In this document: positions 33,699 to 43,580 of the stretch, piece by piece | How the letters are laid out: each line of letters begins with the position of its first letter | Numbering within the stretch: position 1 is the stretch's first letter | IMG/VR virus record: IMGVR_UViG_3300038424_000095 | Span: 1-60,648 of that record | Origin: a virus | DNA: 60,648 nt | Strand: one strand, 5' to 3' | The notes under the pieces: generated by a model | Database searches by the model: none | The model's input: only the letters and a program-made list of their open reading frames with translations | What the model was told of the DNA's origin: nothing | Made by a program: the position numbers and the translations under genes

Positions 33699-34646
33699 TT
33701 AGAACAAATCGTTCCAGGCAATGCCGCGGTCGAGCCTCTTGGGGGCTATCTTACCTCTCCGGACTGCCCACATATCGACGGCCTTGTTGAAGTAGGCGTC
33801 CGCGCTTGCAATCATGGCCGTGCCTTTCTCCAATACCCCGACAAGAAACTCCACGATGGAGTCATCGAAGAGCTCATTGTACGGAAGGATCTGCTCTGCC
33901 GAGGTAATCTTGGCCTGTTTCTGCCAGTACCTTCCCTTGATCGTCTCGTTGGCAGCAGTCGCCGGGTACGTGTAAATCTTCTGCCCCATGATCTCGTAGT
34001 AGTAGGGGTCTCCGGGAGAAGTGTACTGAAGCCTCGTGTCCTGGTTCGGTATCGGCCAAAGCGGCCATGTCCTGCCGTTGAGGTAGGGTTTCTCCTGGTC
34101 GAGAAGACCCCAAAAATCTGCGGGAAGATAGCCGTAATCCGAGATACTCGTGAGGGTGACGGTCGAACCTGCAGCGACAGCCGTTACCCCTCCTGTCGTG
34201 GCGAGCGTGATCGTGCCGGCGGACAGAGAGGCTATCTTGAAGGGCCCGAGGTTTGCCGTCTGGTCGGAAGTGAAGTCCATACCTGCCGCGAAGCCAGCCG
34301 TGACGAACCCTGAAGCCGAATCGGTGATGGTATCGGCCACTCCCTCCGTGCCCTGGACGAAGGCGATGGTATCGGCTGCTTCGGTCACCTGGGCGTAGAG
34401 AGCGACTAACAGGTCGTTCCTGATCAGGTCCGAATCAAGAAGGCGAAGACGCTTGTTGATGATGGAAATGCCTCTGTTCAAGGCCGCAAATATCATCGGG
34501 CCTTTCTCCGGAGGCACCCGGTCCTGAAACTCAGGGAAGAGGTCCGCGAGCGTCGAACCATATCCTGTTGACTGTTGACTCGGAGTGGAAACGGGAAGCG
34601 AACCCGGTCCCGGCCATGAAAAATCCCCCCATCCACCTCCACTCAT
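33699..34646 (-). CDS. Phage adaptor protein (head-tail connection)
   Basis: A 315-residue protein. TLADLFPEFQDRVP, then NRGISIINKRLRLLDSDLIRN and an β-rich insert, then PDNE-like IVEFLVGVLEKGTAM fit the phage adaptor family (gp4-like/tubular A). The N-terminus is Gly/Trp/Pro-rich. It lies immediately downstream of the exported proteins and upstream of the second adaptor, so the short tail is built from this block. Confidence 0.6.
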   Translation of the reverse strand: MSGGGWGDFSWPGPGSLPVSTPSQQSTGYGSTLADLFPEFQDRVPPEKGPMIFAALNRGISIINKRLRLLDSDLIRNDLLVALYAQVTEAADTIAFVQGTEGVADTITDSASGFVTAGFAAGMDFTSDQTANLGPFKIASLSAGTITLATTGGVTAVAAGSTVTLTSISDYGYLPADFWGLLDQEKPYLNGRTWPLWPIPNQDTRLQYTSPGDPYYYEIMGQKIYTYPATAANETIKGRYWQKQAKITSAEQILPYNELFDDSIVEFLVGVLEKGTAMIASADAYFNKAVDMWAVRRGKIAPKRLDRGIAWNDLF

Positions 34647-34658
34647 TCTGCTGCCCTC

Positions 34659-35810
34659 CTACCGCTTGATCGACAGATATACGACTGTCGATGGCAAACT
34701 TATTGTCACGCTGTCATTGCGGGACGATGAAATATTCCCGGCAGCATCTTTCGCCCACGCATAGAGCGTCTTGCTCCCTGAAGATGCAAAGGTGTACGAA
34801 GTCTCCGCTGTTCCCGCCCATCCAGATCCTGAGCACGACGCCGATGTGGGTGCCGAGGGAGATTCGTTGACGCAGTACCCCGTGACCGCTGTATCATCGG
34901 TCGCCGTGTAAGAAGTGATCGAGACTGTGAGCGATGAGGACGTCGAGGGGATAGTGAATGCCGTCACGGTTGGCGGGGTCGTATCGCCTCCTCCTCCTGC
35001 CAGTCCTATGTACGTCCCATTGCTGATGGCGATGTCATCAAAATCTACCGGGATACAGGTACGATTCCCTATCGGCATCTCCTCATTGTTTGAACCGATA
35101 GTTGCGTGCGAAATAGTATGTGAGCCGAATGCGTAATTGTGGTTCAGGACTTGCGTCCCATCGAACCACATGGAGACGTTGCCTGAGTCCCAGTGCAACT
35201 CGTAGCAATGCCAGTTGCCGTCGAAAGCGGTAGCGAGAGGAAGGGTTGTCGAGATATTACCTTCGCTAGGATCGCTTGATACTCCTACGATATATTCCGT
35301 TCCATGAGGTTCGGGAATGATCCAGAAGGAGTTATTCCCGTCCTGGTACATGAAATAGATGTCTTTATGGATTGCATTGTTGAAAGAGAAACCCGCACCA
35401 TACCGCTCGTACCATCTGAAATTAAAGTTACCCGTCGCCGGGAAGTTAATTGCAGGACCCTCGCTATACTGGTTGCCGTCACTACCGCCAAGATATTGTC
35501 TCGATCCTTTGCTTCCGGAAGTCCTACTTGCACTGGCGGTAATGGTGGAGTAGTGGGTGCCCCCTGAATCTGGACAATTTGCGCTGTCTCCGGCATTACT
35601 GGTTCCCCATCCCCAATTCTGCCCGTAGTCTGCCATATCAGTGCAGTACGGGTCTGATACCCCGCTGCCGGACATCCCCGGCAAATACTCACCCGCATAG
35701 ACGAAATCGGGAGATCCACAGGTATAGGTAGTGGACCACAGGGTAGTGGCATGAGAGGGCGTCGGCAACAGGGCAAGGAGCATGAGGAGGAAAAGGTATC
35801 GTTTCATCAT
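34659..35810 (-). CDS. Exported lectin-like protein with Ig-type domain
   Basis: A 383-residue protein with a Sec signal peptide (cleavage after SHA, residue 21). Residues 90-250 have a jelly-roll pattern (FRWYERYGAGFSF, KDIYFMYQDG, HCYELHWDSGNVSMWFDG), as in concanavalin/LamG or polysaccharide-lyase-like domains. A bacterial Ig-like domain of the TLYAWAKDAAGNIS type closes it. Several cysteine pairs fit disulfides made in the periplasm. ATGA overlap with 35807. Probably a secreted glycan-binding protein; a virion role would conflict with export. Confidence 0.65.
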   Translation of the reverse strand: MMKRYLFLLMLLALLPTPSHATTLWSTTYTCGSPDFVYAGEYLPGMSGSGVSDPYCTDMADYGQNWGWGTSNAGDSANCPDSGGTHYSTITASASRTSGSKGSRQYLGGSDGNQYSEGPAINFPATGNFNFRWYERYGAGFSFNNAIHKDIYFMYQDGNNSFWIIPEPHGTEYIVGVSSDPSEGNISTTLPLATAFDGNWHCYELHWDSGNVSMWFDGTQVLNHNYAFGSHTISHATIGSNNEEMPIGNRTCIPVDFDDIAISNGTYIGLAGGGGDTTPPTVTAFTIPSTSSSLTVSITSYTATDDTAVTGYCVNESPSAPTSASCSGSGWAGTAETSYTFASSGSKTLYAWAKDAAGNISSSRNDSVTISLPSTVVYLSIKR

Positions 35811-37582
35811 GGTGCCTTATATGCGGCCGTTGCGCTAGACCATGCGCCAAGCGGACCATCAAGTTCATTCCAGATAAACTGAACCGCTGAAGTGTTGGGG
35901 TTATAATAAATTCCCCATCCGTTATTCTCGTCACTTTGCGAGAGGTCGAAGTATCCATCGTCCTCTGTAGCCGAAACCCCGTAGTATGAAGAACTCGTAG
36001 GATCAGTCACTGTTCCGACGCCTACCGATACCACGTTGAACACGAGGCCGTTGGAAGTTGCAGGCGTGACACTCGATGTGGTGAACGTCGTGCCCGATGC
36101 CTGAGTCTGATTTTCCAACTTGCTTGACTTGTCGTATGGTACCGTTGCCGCTCCTGTCACGTCGAACAGAAGGTAGTCCTGGTTGTTTTGTGCATCCAGC
36201 GATACGGTGATCACGTTCGATCCTGCCGTAGTATTGGCCGAGTCAAGGATTGAGGCGTAATACATCTGACCAGCATCATCATCCTGGGCGGCTACCCTTG
36301 ATGTCCACGCGGCGGTATTGGCCCCGGTCGAAGCGATACCTGATATGGCACCAGCAGTTGCCATAAGAATCTGCAAGTTGCCCTTCGTGACAAATTGCGT
36401 GACGCTGCTCGTCGTACCAGAGCCGACGAACATGCTTTGAATAGCTATCACCCTAATCCCTGCCGCAGGTGCCGTCCCTGCCGATGCCGCTTTGAGGGCC
36501 ACGGCCATGTTGATGTAATTCTCGGGATCACCAGTCACCGTACATGCCGGATTAATAGGTGACGTAGAGGCGTATACGCGATACTGAGCATAGGAACCGT
36601 CGTAGGAATTTGTGCTGCCGGGTACGAGGCTGAAACCTGTACCCGCCGTCATTCGCTGAGACAAGGCTGTCGCAGAATCCTGCCAACCGACCATGTAGAT
36701 AAGGTCCCCTGTTTGTGATGGCGTCATGGAACCAGCAGTTAGGCTCGTTCCCGCCACCACGTTAGATGTCGAGGCATCTACCGGACTTGCTGAGGCTACA
36801 TTGTAAAATTCCGTGATCTTGAACGCCGTCCAGTTTGACGCCACGGATAAGGTTCCCGTGATCTTGCGTGGGCCGTTGGTGATATTCGGTTTCACCCACA
36901 GGGCATGTGTCTGCGTGTTGGTCGCATCGTAATATGTTATCGTGGGCGATCCGTAAGAATTGCTCTTGTCGTCGGAGATAGTATTGGTCGCTGTTCCGCT
37001 CCAGGTTGCGGCAACGATAAGGCAATTACCTGATAGGACGGGGTTCGCCAGTCTCACCGATCGTATCGTGGTTCCTGTCCCGCTTTGTTCGGCCATGTTG
37101 GCATCCCGGTGCTGAACGTATACAGGGGTTGCCGTTGCCGTGGAATTGTTCGTTACCGACACATTGGTTGTGTACGGGAGATAAGAACCTCCACTACTGA
37201 CAAAGTTGCCAGCGCCGCCTATTTGGGAAATCGTCACAGTGGCTCCAGAAGCAATTGCGGGGCCTGAGATAGTATATGTGATCGTGTTTGTCCCATCTCC
37301 GGTTATGGGACCAGTAGCTAAGACATAGTTGCCTGCGACAGATAAGGCTATGGTGTCCGCCGATCCATAATCTACGGCAACACTAAAGACGAGAACGAGT
37401 GTCGTCCCTGCCGATGGGATAGTTGCTGATACAAGAGTAGGTGCGCTTCCAGTAGTAGTCCCATTCCACGCACTAACAGCCTTACCGTCCCATGCTGATA
37501 TGACTTTTCCATCGACAGTAAAAGCGTTTGCCGCCCAAGGGATAACTAAGCATAGGAGCGCGAGAAGCAGCGTCTTTCTCAT
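35807..37582 (-). CDS. Exported β-rich adhesin-like protein
   Basis: A 591-residue protein with a Sec signal peptide (cleavage after ANA, residue 20). The mature start FTVDGKVISAWDGKAVSAWNG is followed by an Ig-like stretch (VLVFSVAVDYGSADTIALSVAG) and two long β-rich regions with similar TTxGSxxI blocks, probably two related domains. It overlaps both neighbours by ATGA, forming a three-gene exported set inside the virion operon. Surface adhesin or receptor-shielding role is inference. Confidence 0.62.
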   Translation of the reverse strand: MRKTLLLALLCLVIPWAANAFTVDGKVISAWDGKAVSAWNGTTTGSAPTLVSATIPSAGTTLVLVFSVAVDYGSADTIALSVAGNYVLATGPITGDGTNTITYTISGPAIASGATVTISQIGGAGNFVSSGGSYLPYTTNVSVTNNSTATATPVYVQHRDANMAEQSGTGTTIRSVRLANPVLSGNCLIVAATWSGTATNTISDDKSNSYGSPTITYYDATNTQTHALWVKPNITNGPRKITGTLSVASNWTAFKITEFYNVASASPVDASTSNVVAGTSLTAGSMTPSQTGDLIYMVGWQDSATALSQRMTAGTGFSLVPGSTNSYDGSYAQYRVYASTSPINPACTVTGDPENYINMAVALKAASAGTAPAAGIRVIAIQSMFVGSGTTSSVTQFVTKGNLQILMATAGAISGIASTGANTAAWTSRVAAQDDDAGQMYYASILDSANTTAGSNVITVSLDAQNNQDYLLFDVTGAATVPYDKSSKLENQTQASGTTFTTSSVTPATSNGLVFNVVSVGVGTVTDPTSSSYYGVSATEDDGYFDLSQSDENNGWGIYYNPNTSAVQFIWNELDGPLGAWSSATAAYKAP

Positions 37583-39528
37583 TGAATGGTCCCCACATCG
37601 AGGCTCGGAATGAGTTCAAGAACAGTCGTGCTCGACGCCACTCCTACTCTCTGTATGAAGTGACCAGATGTCGTCGGCTCCGTAGTGGTGAGAAGCCCTG
37701 CCGTCCCATCACTCACGTAATAGATGCCGCCCTGAGTCAAGCCGGTTGTGGTGTATTTCCCCATTTTCCGGCATACCGTGGTTGAGATAGCCACGCACAC
37801 GGCAGGAAGGGTTGAGGCCGAATCAGCTTTGGCAAGGGCAAGACCTGTGCTTGAATTGATGTAATAGGCGCTGCCGGCTGACAGAGATGTCCCGGTGATG
37901 ACAAACTGCCCGTCCACATAGGCGTCGGTCGAAACCTTCGTGTCGTTGCTATTTGCTGCCTGAGTGGTCGCCGTCTCACCGTTTGGCAAAGCCCCGTTGA
38001 GGGTGAGCGTACCAGCCGTGTCGGTTAGTCCCGTGCTGATGGTTCCGTTGACCACGGCTCCAGAAGAGTTAAGATAGAGAAAATGGCTGTTTGTAAGGGC
38101 TGAACCGTCCAGTAGGCTGTATGTATTTCCGTCGGACCCCAAGGCATGCGAAGAGTCTTTGGTCCCAGTCCACAGTCCGTAAATGTCTGCTGCAGCCGCT
38201 ATAGAAGGCACACCGGTTGCCGTCGTATTCTTGACAACACCGGTTCCCAAACTAGACATCAAGACGCCATTGATCCCTTTGACCGTCATAGCCAGGGACC
38301 CGGCAGTGTTGGTCGCATCTCCGGTATGGGCCGGTTGAGCCGCCGTGGGAAGGGTGGTCTGAAGACTCAAGGTGCCCGAGGTATCGTACAGGATACCTGT
38401 AGCGGCTGCCAAGGTAGGAACGGTAACGTTATTTATCTTGGCAACAGTAGTTGCGCCCTGCGTACCCGTCACATCCCCTGCTACGGCCTCAGAGGATATG
38501 AGTCCCCATGACGGGGTTGTTCCAGATTTCAGAACAGATCCCGTAGCCACAGTTGCGAGTCGTGCAGGGGCACCCCCTGTATCTCCTACGATGATGTCGC
38601 CAACATTAGTCATGGGGTTTGTCAGGGCTGAGCCTACCGCACCGTAAGGACCGACGGTTGAACCGTTTATGTAGGCGTAAAGGCCGCTGGTAGTCGTCCA
38701 AACATCCCCATTGTTCGGAGCCGCTGGTGCAGAGCCGTGAGGCATATTAAGACTTGCCCCGCCACTTGCCGAGGTTGCCGTAACGATCTTGTCGCCAGAG
38801 GTATACCACCCCGTGAGGGCCTTCATGGCTGCATAGCTGGCCGCACTGACGAGGCTAAGCCCATTGGCCGAGGGAGCTGCCCCGGCAAACGAGGTGAGGT
38901 TGGCCGATAGAGGCTGACCACCTATCGATACCAGGGCCTGTCCCGCCGTCTCTCCCGAAAGTGTCTGGAAGAACGCCGAGGGAGGCATCCCGGCATAAGC
39001 GCCGAGGTTGGCGCTGTACGCCTGTACGTTCGTTCCCGGGACAAGGCTCAGGTCCGTCCGCATCTGGGAGAAGGTGTGACCTGCCATCGTCACGGCATTA
39101 GCACTGAAGCCGAGGAAGGTGAGCGTCTGAGCCGCAGAATACCCACCAAACACACCATTGTTGTTGTACTGGATGTAGGTATTGTTGCCGCCAGGAGAGG
39201 TAGCGCCAGTCCCTGCGGTAAAACTACAGGACCCCGGAGCCGTGCAGTACAGATACCCCGCCGTTTCTGTGATAGTCGTATCCCACGCGGCACCTCCGGA
39301 CACCGTGACGATTCCAGTCCCGACCGGATAGGACGTGAAAGCCGCTATGGCACTATGGATTGCCGCATCGATGAGGGTAAAGTTGTTCGACACGGCAGGG
39401 CCCCAGAGCGAAGGAGCATCCCCCTGAGCCGGCACGAACAGGTTGTAGTACGTCGTGTAGGTCCCGGCATTGAGACAGGCAGGGAAGATAAGCGCCAGGG
39501 CCATCAAGATTGAGAAGAACTTCTTCAT
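37579..39528 (-). CDS. Tail-fibre-like protein with Sec signal peptide
   Basis: A 649-residue protein. Residues 1-21 form a signal peptide (MKKFFSILMALALIFPACLNA). The mature part opens with YYNLFVPAQGDAPSLWG and NNFTLIDAAIHSA, the usual start of phage tail fibre proteins, and continues with long repeats (VKGINGVLMSSLGTG, TLTLNGALPNG, TKVSTDAYVDGQF) typical of fibre shafts. The C-terminal quarter resembles a compact phage fibre head. A cleavable signal on a fibre is strange, since assembly is cytoplasmic. It may be a fibre-derived secreted adhesin. Confidence 0.65.
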   Translation of the reverse strand: MKKFFSILMALALIFPACLNAGTYTTYYNLFVPAQGDAPSLWGPAVSNNFTLIDAAIHSAIAAFTSYPVGTGIVTVSGGAAWDTTITETAGYLYCTAPGSCSFTAGTGATSPGGNNTYIQYNNNGVFGGYSAAQTLTFLGFSANAVTMAGHTFSQMRTDLSLVPGTNVQAYSANLGAYAGMPPSAFFQTLSGETAGQALVSIGGQPLSANLTSFAGAAPSANGLSLVSAASYAAMKALTGWYTSGDKIVTATSASGGASLNMPHGSAPAAPNNGDVWTTTSGLYAYINGSTVGPYGAVGSALTNPMTNVGDIIVGDTGGAPARLATVATGSVLKSGTTPSWGLISSEAVAGDVTGTQGATTVAKINNVTVPTLAAATGILYDTSGTLSLQTTLPTAAQPAHTGDATNTAGSLAMTVKGINGVLMSSLGTGVVKNTTATGVPSIAAAADIYGLWTGTKDSSHALGSDGNTYSLLDGSALTNSHFLYLNSSGAVVNGTISTGLTDTAGTLTLNGALPNGETATTQAANSNDTKVSTDAYVDGQFVITGTSLSAGSAYYINSSTGLALAKADSASTLPAVCVAISTTVCRKMGKYTTTGLTQGGIYYVSDGTAGLLTTTEPTTSGHFIQRVGVASSTTVLELIPSLDVGTIQ

Positions 39529-39538
39529 CGTGTCCTCC

Positions 39539-40780
39539 CTACTCCGACAGGATCAGGAGTTTCACGTCATTAAGGGCTGACAGGTTAGTACCGTCCGGGA
39601 TCTCAAGGGGAACTTTTGTCTGAACATCTTCAGGAAGACCCCACAGATAGGTAGGCTTCACGGTAAGTGAGGCCGCAACGCCAGTCCCCGAGGTCCATGT
39701 TCCCGCAGTAACCGCCTTGGTCTTCTGATACCAGTTCGTCGGCTGCCACTGAGTCGTGGACCCGACGGTCATGCCGATCCCGCCTATGGGCCACGTCGCC
39801 GAGGTCGTGGAAAGCGTTACCGATGGCATGAATCCCGGCGTGCTCCACAGGAGGGGTTGCTTCACGAGTGCCGCTGAAGCCGCATGGGTGTAGACCTGAG
39901 ACGATGACGCGGCCGAATCCTCCTCGATGAACCGGTCATAGAGAAAGCCTGCCGCCGGCTTCTTGAGATAATTGAAGACGATGGTGGCCGTTGCCGCATC
40001 CCAATTGGCCGTGGTGACGACGCTCATGGTCGTCGCCGCAGGGCTGGTATTCGTCCAGTCGAGGGCGTATTCTCCCGCAACTGTTGTTTCCCCTTTCTGA
40101 CATGGCTTCGGCGCGCTTACCGTCGTGCTGAGTTTGAGACCTACCATAAGGCCGCACAGAAAACCCGTCCCTACGCTGATGAAACTAATCGTGTCTGGAG
40201 TGCCCGCCGTGAACGTGATACCGTTGGTTGTGGTAGCCCCGGCGGCCATCGTCTCACCCTCAACGAGGTTGTCGAAGACTTCCTTCCACGCCTGGGTAAT
40301 GTAGGAAATAGTGATGGTTGTGTAGCTGTCGGCATCCAGAGACGTAATGGTGGCTCTCGTCCCCGGGGTTCCAGACTGCATGTCGATGCTGATGGTCTTG
40401 GTGACGGGGTTCAGTCCCTTCGGCAGGAGTCCGAGCGCCTGGTTCGCGTTCGAAGCATAGATCGGCCATGCCATCGGGTACTTCGTCGTGCCCGTGTCGT
40501 AAGTCGTGCCTGCCGTCATGGTGACTACTTCTTCGAATACCACCAAAGGCGCCGGCGCAAACACCCTCATCTTCTTGTTCGTGTAGTCATACTTGAAGAC
40601 GTATCCCGCAGGGTTCTCCGGAAGAATAAGGCTCACCGGCCCCGCGGGAAGACCGAAAAGAACGTTGGGGTCAAACGCTTCACCGCCGTAGGAGTAAGAA
40701 CTGTCCATGGCAATCGAGGCAAGGATCTGCTGTCTCTTTCCGACGACGTCATAGTCTTTCGTATTTACCGAGATTCCCAT
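39539..40780 (-). CDS. Structural protein (head or tail associated)
   Basis: A 413-residue β-rich protein beginning MGISVNTKDYDVVGKRQQIL and containing GEAFDPNVLFGLP near residue 35 and repeated TTNGITFTAGTPD-like strands. The position directly downstream of the capsid block points to a virion component such as a head decoration or fibre-base protein. No signal peptide. Confidence 0.5.
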   Translation of the reverse strand: MGISVNTKDYDVVGKRQQILASIAMDSSYSYGGEAFDPNVLFGLPAGPVSLILPENPAGYVFKYDYTNKKMRVFAPAPLVVFEEVVTMTAGTTYDTGTTKYPMAWPIYASNANQALGLLPKGLNPVTKTISIDMQSGTPGTRATITSLDADSYTTITISYITQAWKEVFDNLVEGETMAAGATTTNGITFTAGTPDTISFISVGTGFLCGLMVGLKLSTTVSAPKPCQKGETTVAGEYALDWTNTSPAATTMSVVTTANWDAATATIVFNYLKKPAAGFLYDRFIEEDSAASSSQVYTHAASAALVKQPLLWSTPGFMPSVTLSTTSATWPIGGIGMTVGSTTQWQPTNWYQKTKAVTAGTWTSGTGVAASLTVKPTYLWGLPEDVQTKVPLEIPDGTNLSALNDVKLLILSE

Positions 40781-40792
40781 GGCAGCCCTCCC

Positions 40793-41056
40793 CTAATTGC
40801 CCCAAGCGATGAATGATCCGCTCTTGTTGGCCACCGTGACGATGGTAATGCTGCCACCTGCGAGTGGGAAAGACTCGTTGACAACAGGCGCAGACGTGAT
40901 GACTGCCGACCCCCATTCCTGAATGATGCAACCGTCGATGTGGTTCAGACCGGTAGCAATCTCTCCCCCCGTCGAGCCACTGTCACTGACGTAGGTACCC
41001 GTGACAACCTCATGGGTCGACATTATGTCGTGCTGGTACGTGACTGTGAAAGCCAT
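40793..41056 (-). CDS. Small β-rich capsid-associated protein
   Basis: The ATG at 41056 follows TTCAGGAGGTGTGCGA; the frame extends upstream but without a ribosome site. The 87-residue product (MAFTVTYQHDIMSTHEVVTGTYVSD, here split for reading, then ITIVTVANKSGSFIAWG) has the look of phage head-decoration or closure proteins found next to the major capsid gene. Confidence 0.55.
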   Translation of the reverse strand: MAFTVTYQHDIMSTHEVVTGTYVSDSGSTGGEIATGLNHIDGCIIQEWGSAVITSAPVVNESFPLAGGSITIVTVANKSGSFIAWGN

Positions 41057-41110
41057 TTCGCACACCTCCTGAAGGGAGGAGCCCCTTACGAGCCCCTCCC
41101 GCATAATTCT

Positions 41111-41827
41111 TTAGTCCTGCGACAGATACACAGGACAGTACTTCGTGTTGACGGACGCATAGGAGTAGGACTGTCCGAAGAGTCCACCGAGATAGTTGGC
41201 CGCGATCTTGTAACTGCCCGCCGTAGCCGACATCTCGAGCACCCCGCCGAGCGCCGTGTTTCCCGTGTTCAGGGCTATTGCCTCCCCCCCGGTCTGCGCC
41301 CAGTAGTAGTAGGCTGCCGTCACCGCTATCGGAGCGACACCGGCGAAGAAGCCCGCGACTGCGGCCGTCTCCGTCACGCCGTTCCACGGGTTAGGAACCA
41401 GGGACACGCTGTCAGTCGCAAGGACCGCCACTCTTATGGGCTCGCGCAAGCTGATGTTGATTGCCGCACTGCCGGTCGTGCTGGTCCCATGTGACGATAT
41501 CCTGTACTGCTCGCCCGCCGTACCGGTAGATGTGTCGTACACCTGAAGAAGACCGTCATCGTACTCATTCGCAGTGACAGCTTCAGCCCCGAGGGTCACA
41601 CTGATCTCCCGGACCCCTACCGCAGCCGCAGCCGGGGTGAGGGCGATGTTGACCGTGCCGGCGTTTGCCCCTGTCCCCACTTTCCCGGCAACAAGGGCGG
41701 TTGCTCCCGCCCTGGCGTACCGGAATTTTCGCCCGTCGTCGTCGATCCTCAGCATCCCGAACCGGTGTTTCTTGGTAAGGGACTGCTCATAGATGCTCTG
41801 TTGAAACGAGGTAAGTAAGCCTCCCAT
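41111..41827 (-). CDS. Structural protein, paralogue 2 of tandem pair
   Basis: A 238-residue protein whose N-terminus MGGLLTSFQQSIYEQS and blocks FRYARAG, YRISSHG, ISLREPIRVA and PNPW recur in the gene at 41840. It has a LGGLFGQSYSYASVNTKYCP ending. The pair lies directly downstream of the major capsid gene, so a decoration or minor capsid role is likely. The two have diverged to about half identity by eye, which indicates an old duplication. Confidence 0.6.
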   Translation of the reverse strand: MGGLLTSFQQSIYEQSLTKKHRFGMLRIDDDGRKFRYARAGATALVAGKVGTGANAGTVNIALTPAAAAVGVREISVTLGAEAVTANEYDDGLLQVYDTSTGTAGEQYRISSHGTSTTGSAAINISLREPIRVAVLATDSVSLVPNPWNGVTETAAVAGFFAGVAPIAVTAAYYYWAQTGGEAIALNTGNTALGGVLEMSATAGSYKIAANYLGGLFGQSYSYASVNTKYCPVYLSQD

Positions 41828-41839
41828 ATTGCACCCCCT

Positions 41840-42559
41840 CTATGCCGTGAGGAAGATCGGGCAATACTTGCCGTCCGCCGCCGCGTAACCATATGTCTGA
41901 CCGAGGACACCACCCAAGAAGTCACCTGCCGTGATAAAGGCGCCTGCGGTCGAGCAGAGCTCGATACAGGTCCCAAGGGCAGTCACGCTCTTGTTGAGGG
42001 CTACCGCCTCTCCGTGCATCTGATCCCAGAAGTAGTAGCCACTCGTCACCGCGATACTCGGCACGCCGGCGAACATCTCTGCCGCTGCCGCGCTCTGAAT
42101 CACCACCGACCACGGATTCGGGATAAGCGACCACGTATCGGTTGATATGATGGCCACTCTGATGGGCTCTCTCAGAGAGACCGAGATGGCTTCCGACCCT
42201 GCCGCCGATACCCCATGGCTCGAGATGCGGTACTGGGTGCCGACGGTGCCCGCCGCCCCATCGTAAACCTGCAACCAGCCATCGTCGTACTGGCTTGCCG
42301 TGCAGACCGTACCCCCAAGGGTGAAATTGACCTGCTTGTCTCCGACAGCCGCCGCACCAGCCGCCGCCACGGTCTGCTTGATGTGGTTCGTGATGCCGGG
42401 AGCCGCAGTTGTCATCTGTCCGGCAAGGAGCGTCCCGCCTGCTTTCGCATAGCGGAAGATCCTGCCGTCGTCCTCGATCCGGATGGTTCCGAGTCTATGT
42501 TTCTTCGTCGAGGACTGGTCGTGAATTCCCTGTTGAAAAGATGTCAGTAGACCTCCCAT
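41840..42559 (-). CDS. Structural protein, paralogue 1 of tandem pair
   Basis: A 239-residue protein sharing MGGLLTSFQQ, KKHR.G..RI.DDGR.FRYA.AG, YDDG.LQVYD, YRISSHG and SLREPIRVA with the 41111 gene. It is the first gene after the capsid. Probably binds the capsid lattice. Function inferred from context. Confidence 0.6.
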   Translation of the reverse strand: MGGLLTSFQQGIHDQSSTKKHRLGTIRIEDDGRIFRYAKAGGTLLAGQMTTAAPGITNHIKQTVAAAGAAAVGDKQVNFTLGGTVCTASQYDDGWLQVYDGAAGTVGTQYRISSHGVSAAGSEAISVSLREPIRVAIISTDTWSLIPNPWSVVIQSAAAAEMFAGVPSIAVTSGYYFWDQMHGEAVALNKSVTALGTCIELCSTAGAFITAGDFLGGVLGQTYGYAAADGKYCPIFLTA

Positions 42560-42571
42560 GGTCCACCTCCC

Positions 42572-43546
42572 TTAAGCCGTCAGCCCGGAATGACGGATGT
42601 GGGCCTTCCGGTTGCTGTTGATCAAATTGCCGTGCCAGAAGATCTTCATCGACTTGGCCGGCTGGTTTGCGACGATGAGGGACACCCACGGGAACCTCTG
42701 GAAGAAGCCGTCGGTGTGGATCGCCCATCCGATGTAGTTCTTGTTCAGGGCGTAGAAATTGCCCGAACCGGCGTAATCGTCGACCGCGAGTAGCATCCCC
42801 TCGAACCACAGGTTGACAAAGCCCGCCTTCACGGTGTCGGTGTCCTGGGTGAATCTCTGCTGGACCTGTAGTCTGCCCGCGATGACGTTGTAGAGCGTCT
42901 CCGTGGTGAGCCCCACGTCCGGCTTGCCCTCGGCGCTGTCGTTGATCTTGGCCGTCGACCGCATGGTTCTGATCACGTCGAGGCTGATCGACTCCGCGGT
43001 GGTCGTGGTCCTTCCGGTCCATGGCTTCGTCCCGTCGCTTGACACAACGGTGTCTTCCGACAGGGACTCATAGGCCAGCGTCGTGGTCGTGCCGGTTGCC
43101 GCATTCAAGCCGGTGATTTCTTCGGCGCCGTCGGCCGCGGAATTGTAGATGTTCTCCGCGAGGAGCCTGCGGGCTTTCTTCTGTGCGCCTTTTGCCTGGG
43201 CAAGAATAAGCTTCACCTTCGCCATCTCGCCGTTGTTGCTGATCTCATCGACCATGTGGATGGTGCCGCTGCCGTAGACGTGCTTCCATTGGGTGTATGC
43301 GGCGTTGATGATTTCTCTCTGGTCGCTGTTGAGAGCCGTTCCCTTGGTGAAGAAACCGCCCGGAGGAAGATCATAGTCGAGGTTGATCCTGATCCGGTCT
43401 CCGCCTTCGGGCCGGTCGAAAAGTCCCATCTTCTTGTCCATGAAGTAGTTCAGGAAGAAGGACTCCTTGTAATAAATGTCGACTGCTTCCTTCGTAGCGA
43501 AGTAATCGTTGGTCACTGATTGAACTTCTGTGAATGTCCAGGCCAT
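42572..43546 (-). CDS. Major capsid protein (HK97-fold type)
   Basis: A 324-residue protein. The order of features (SVTNDYFATKEAVDIYYKESFFLNYFM, here abbreviated, then RIRINLDYDLPPGG, KGAQKKARRLLAENIYN, LDVIRTMRSTAKI, AGRLQVQQRF, PWVSLIVANQP) fits major capsid proteins of the phage P22/CUS-type and related families with an E-loop, spine helix and P-domain strands. It follows the scaffold gene and precedes decoration-type genes. A GGAGGTGGCCAA site precedes the ATG. Confidence 0.8.
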   Translation of the reverse strand: MAWTFTEVQSVTNDYFATKEAVDIYYKESFFLNYFMDKKMGLFDRPEGGDRIRINLDYDLPPGGFFTKGTALNSDQREIINAAYTQWKHVYGSGTIHMVDEISNNGEMAKVKLILAQAKGAQKKARRLLAENIYNSAADGAEEITGLNAATGTTTTLAYESLSEDTVVSSDGTKPWTGRTTTTAESISLDVIRTMRSTAKINDSAEGKPDVGLTTETLYNVIAGRLQVQQRFTQDTDTVKAGFVNLWFEGMLLAVDDYAGSGNFYALNKNYIGWAIHTDGFFQRFPWVSLIVANQPAKSMKIFWHGNLINSNRKAHIRHSGLTA

Positions 43547-43580
43547 GTTTGGCCACCTCCTGCCTTAGAATCGGCGGAAG

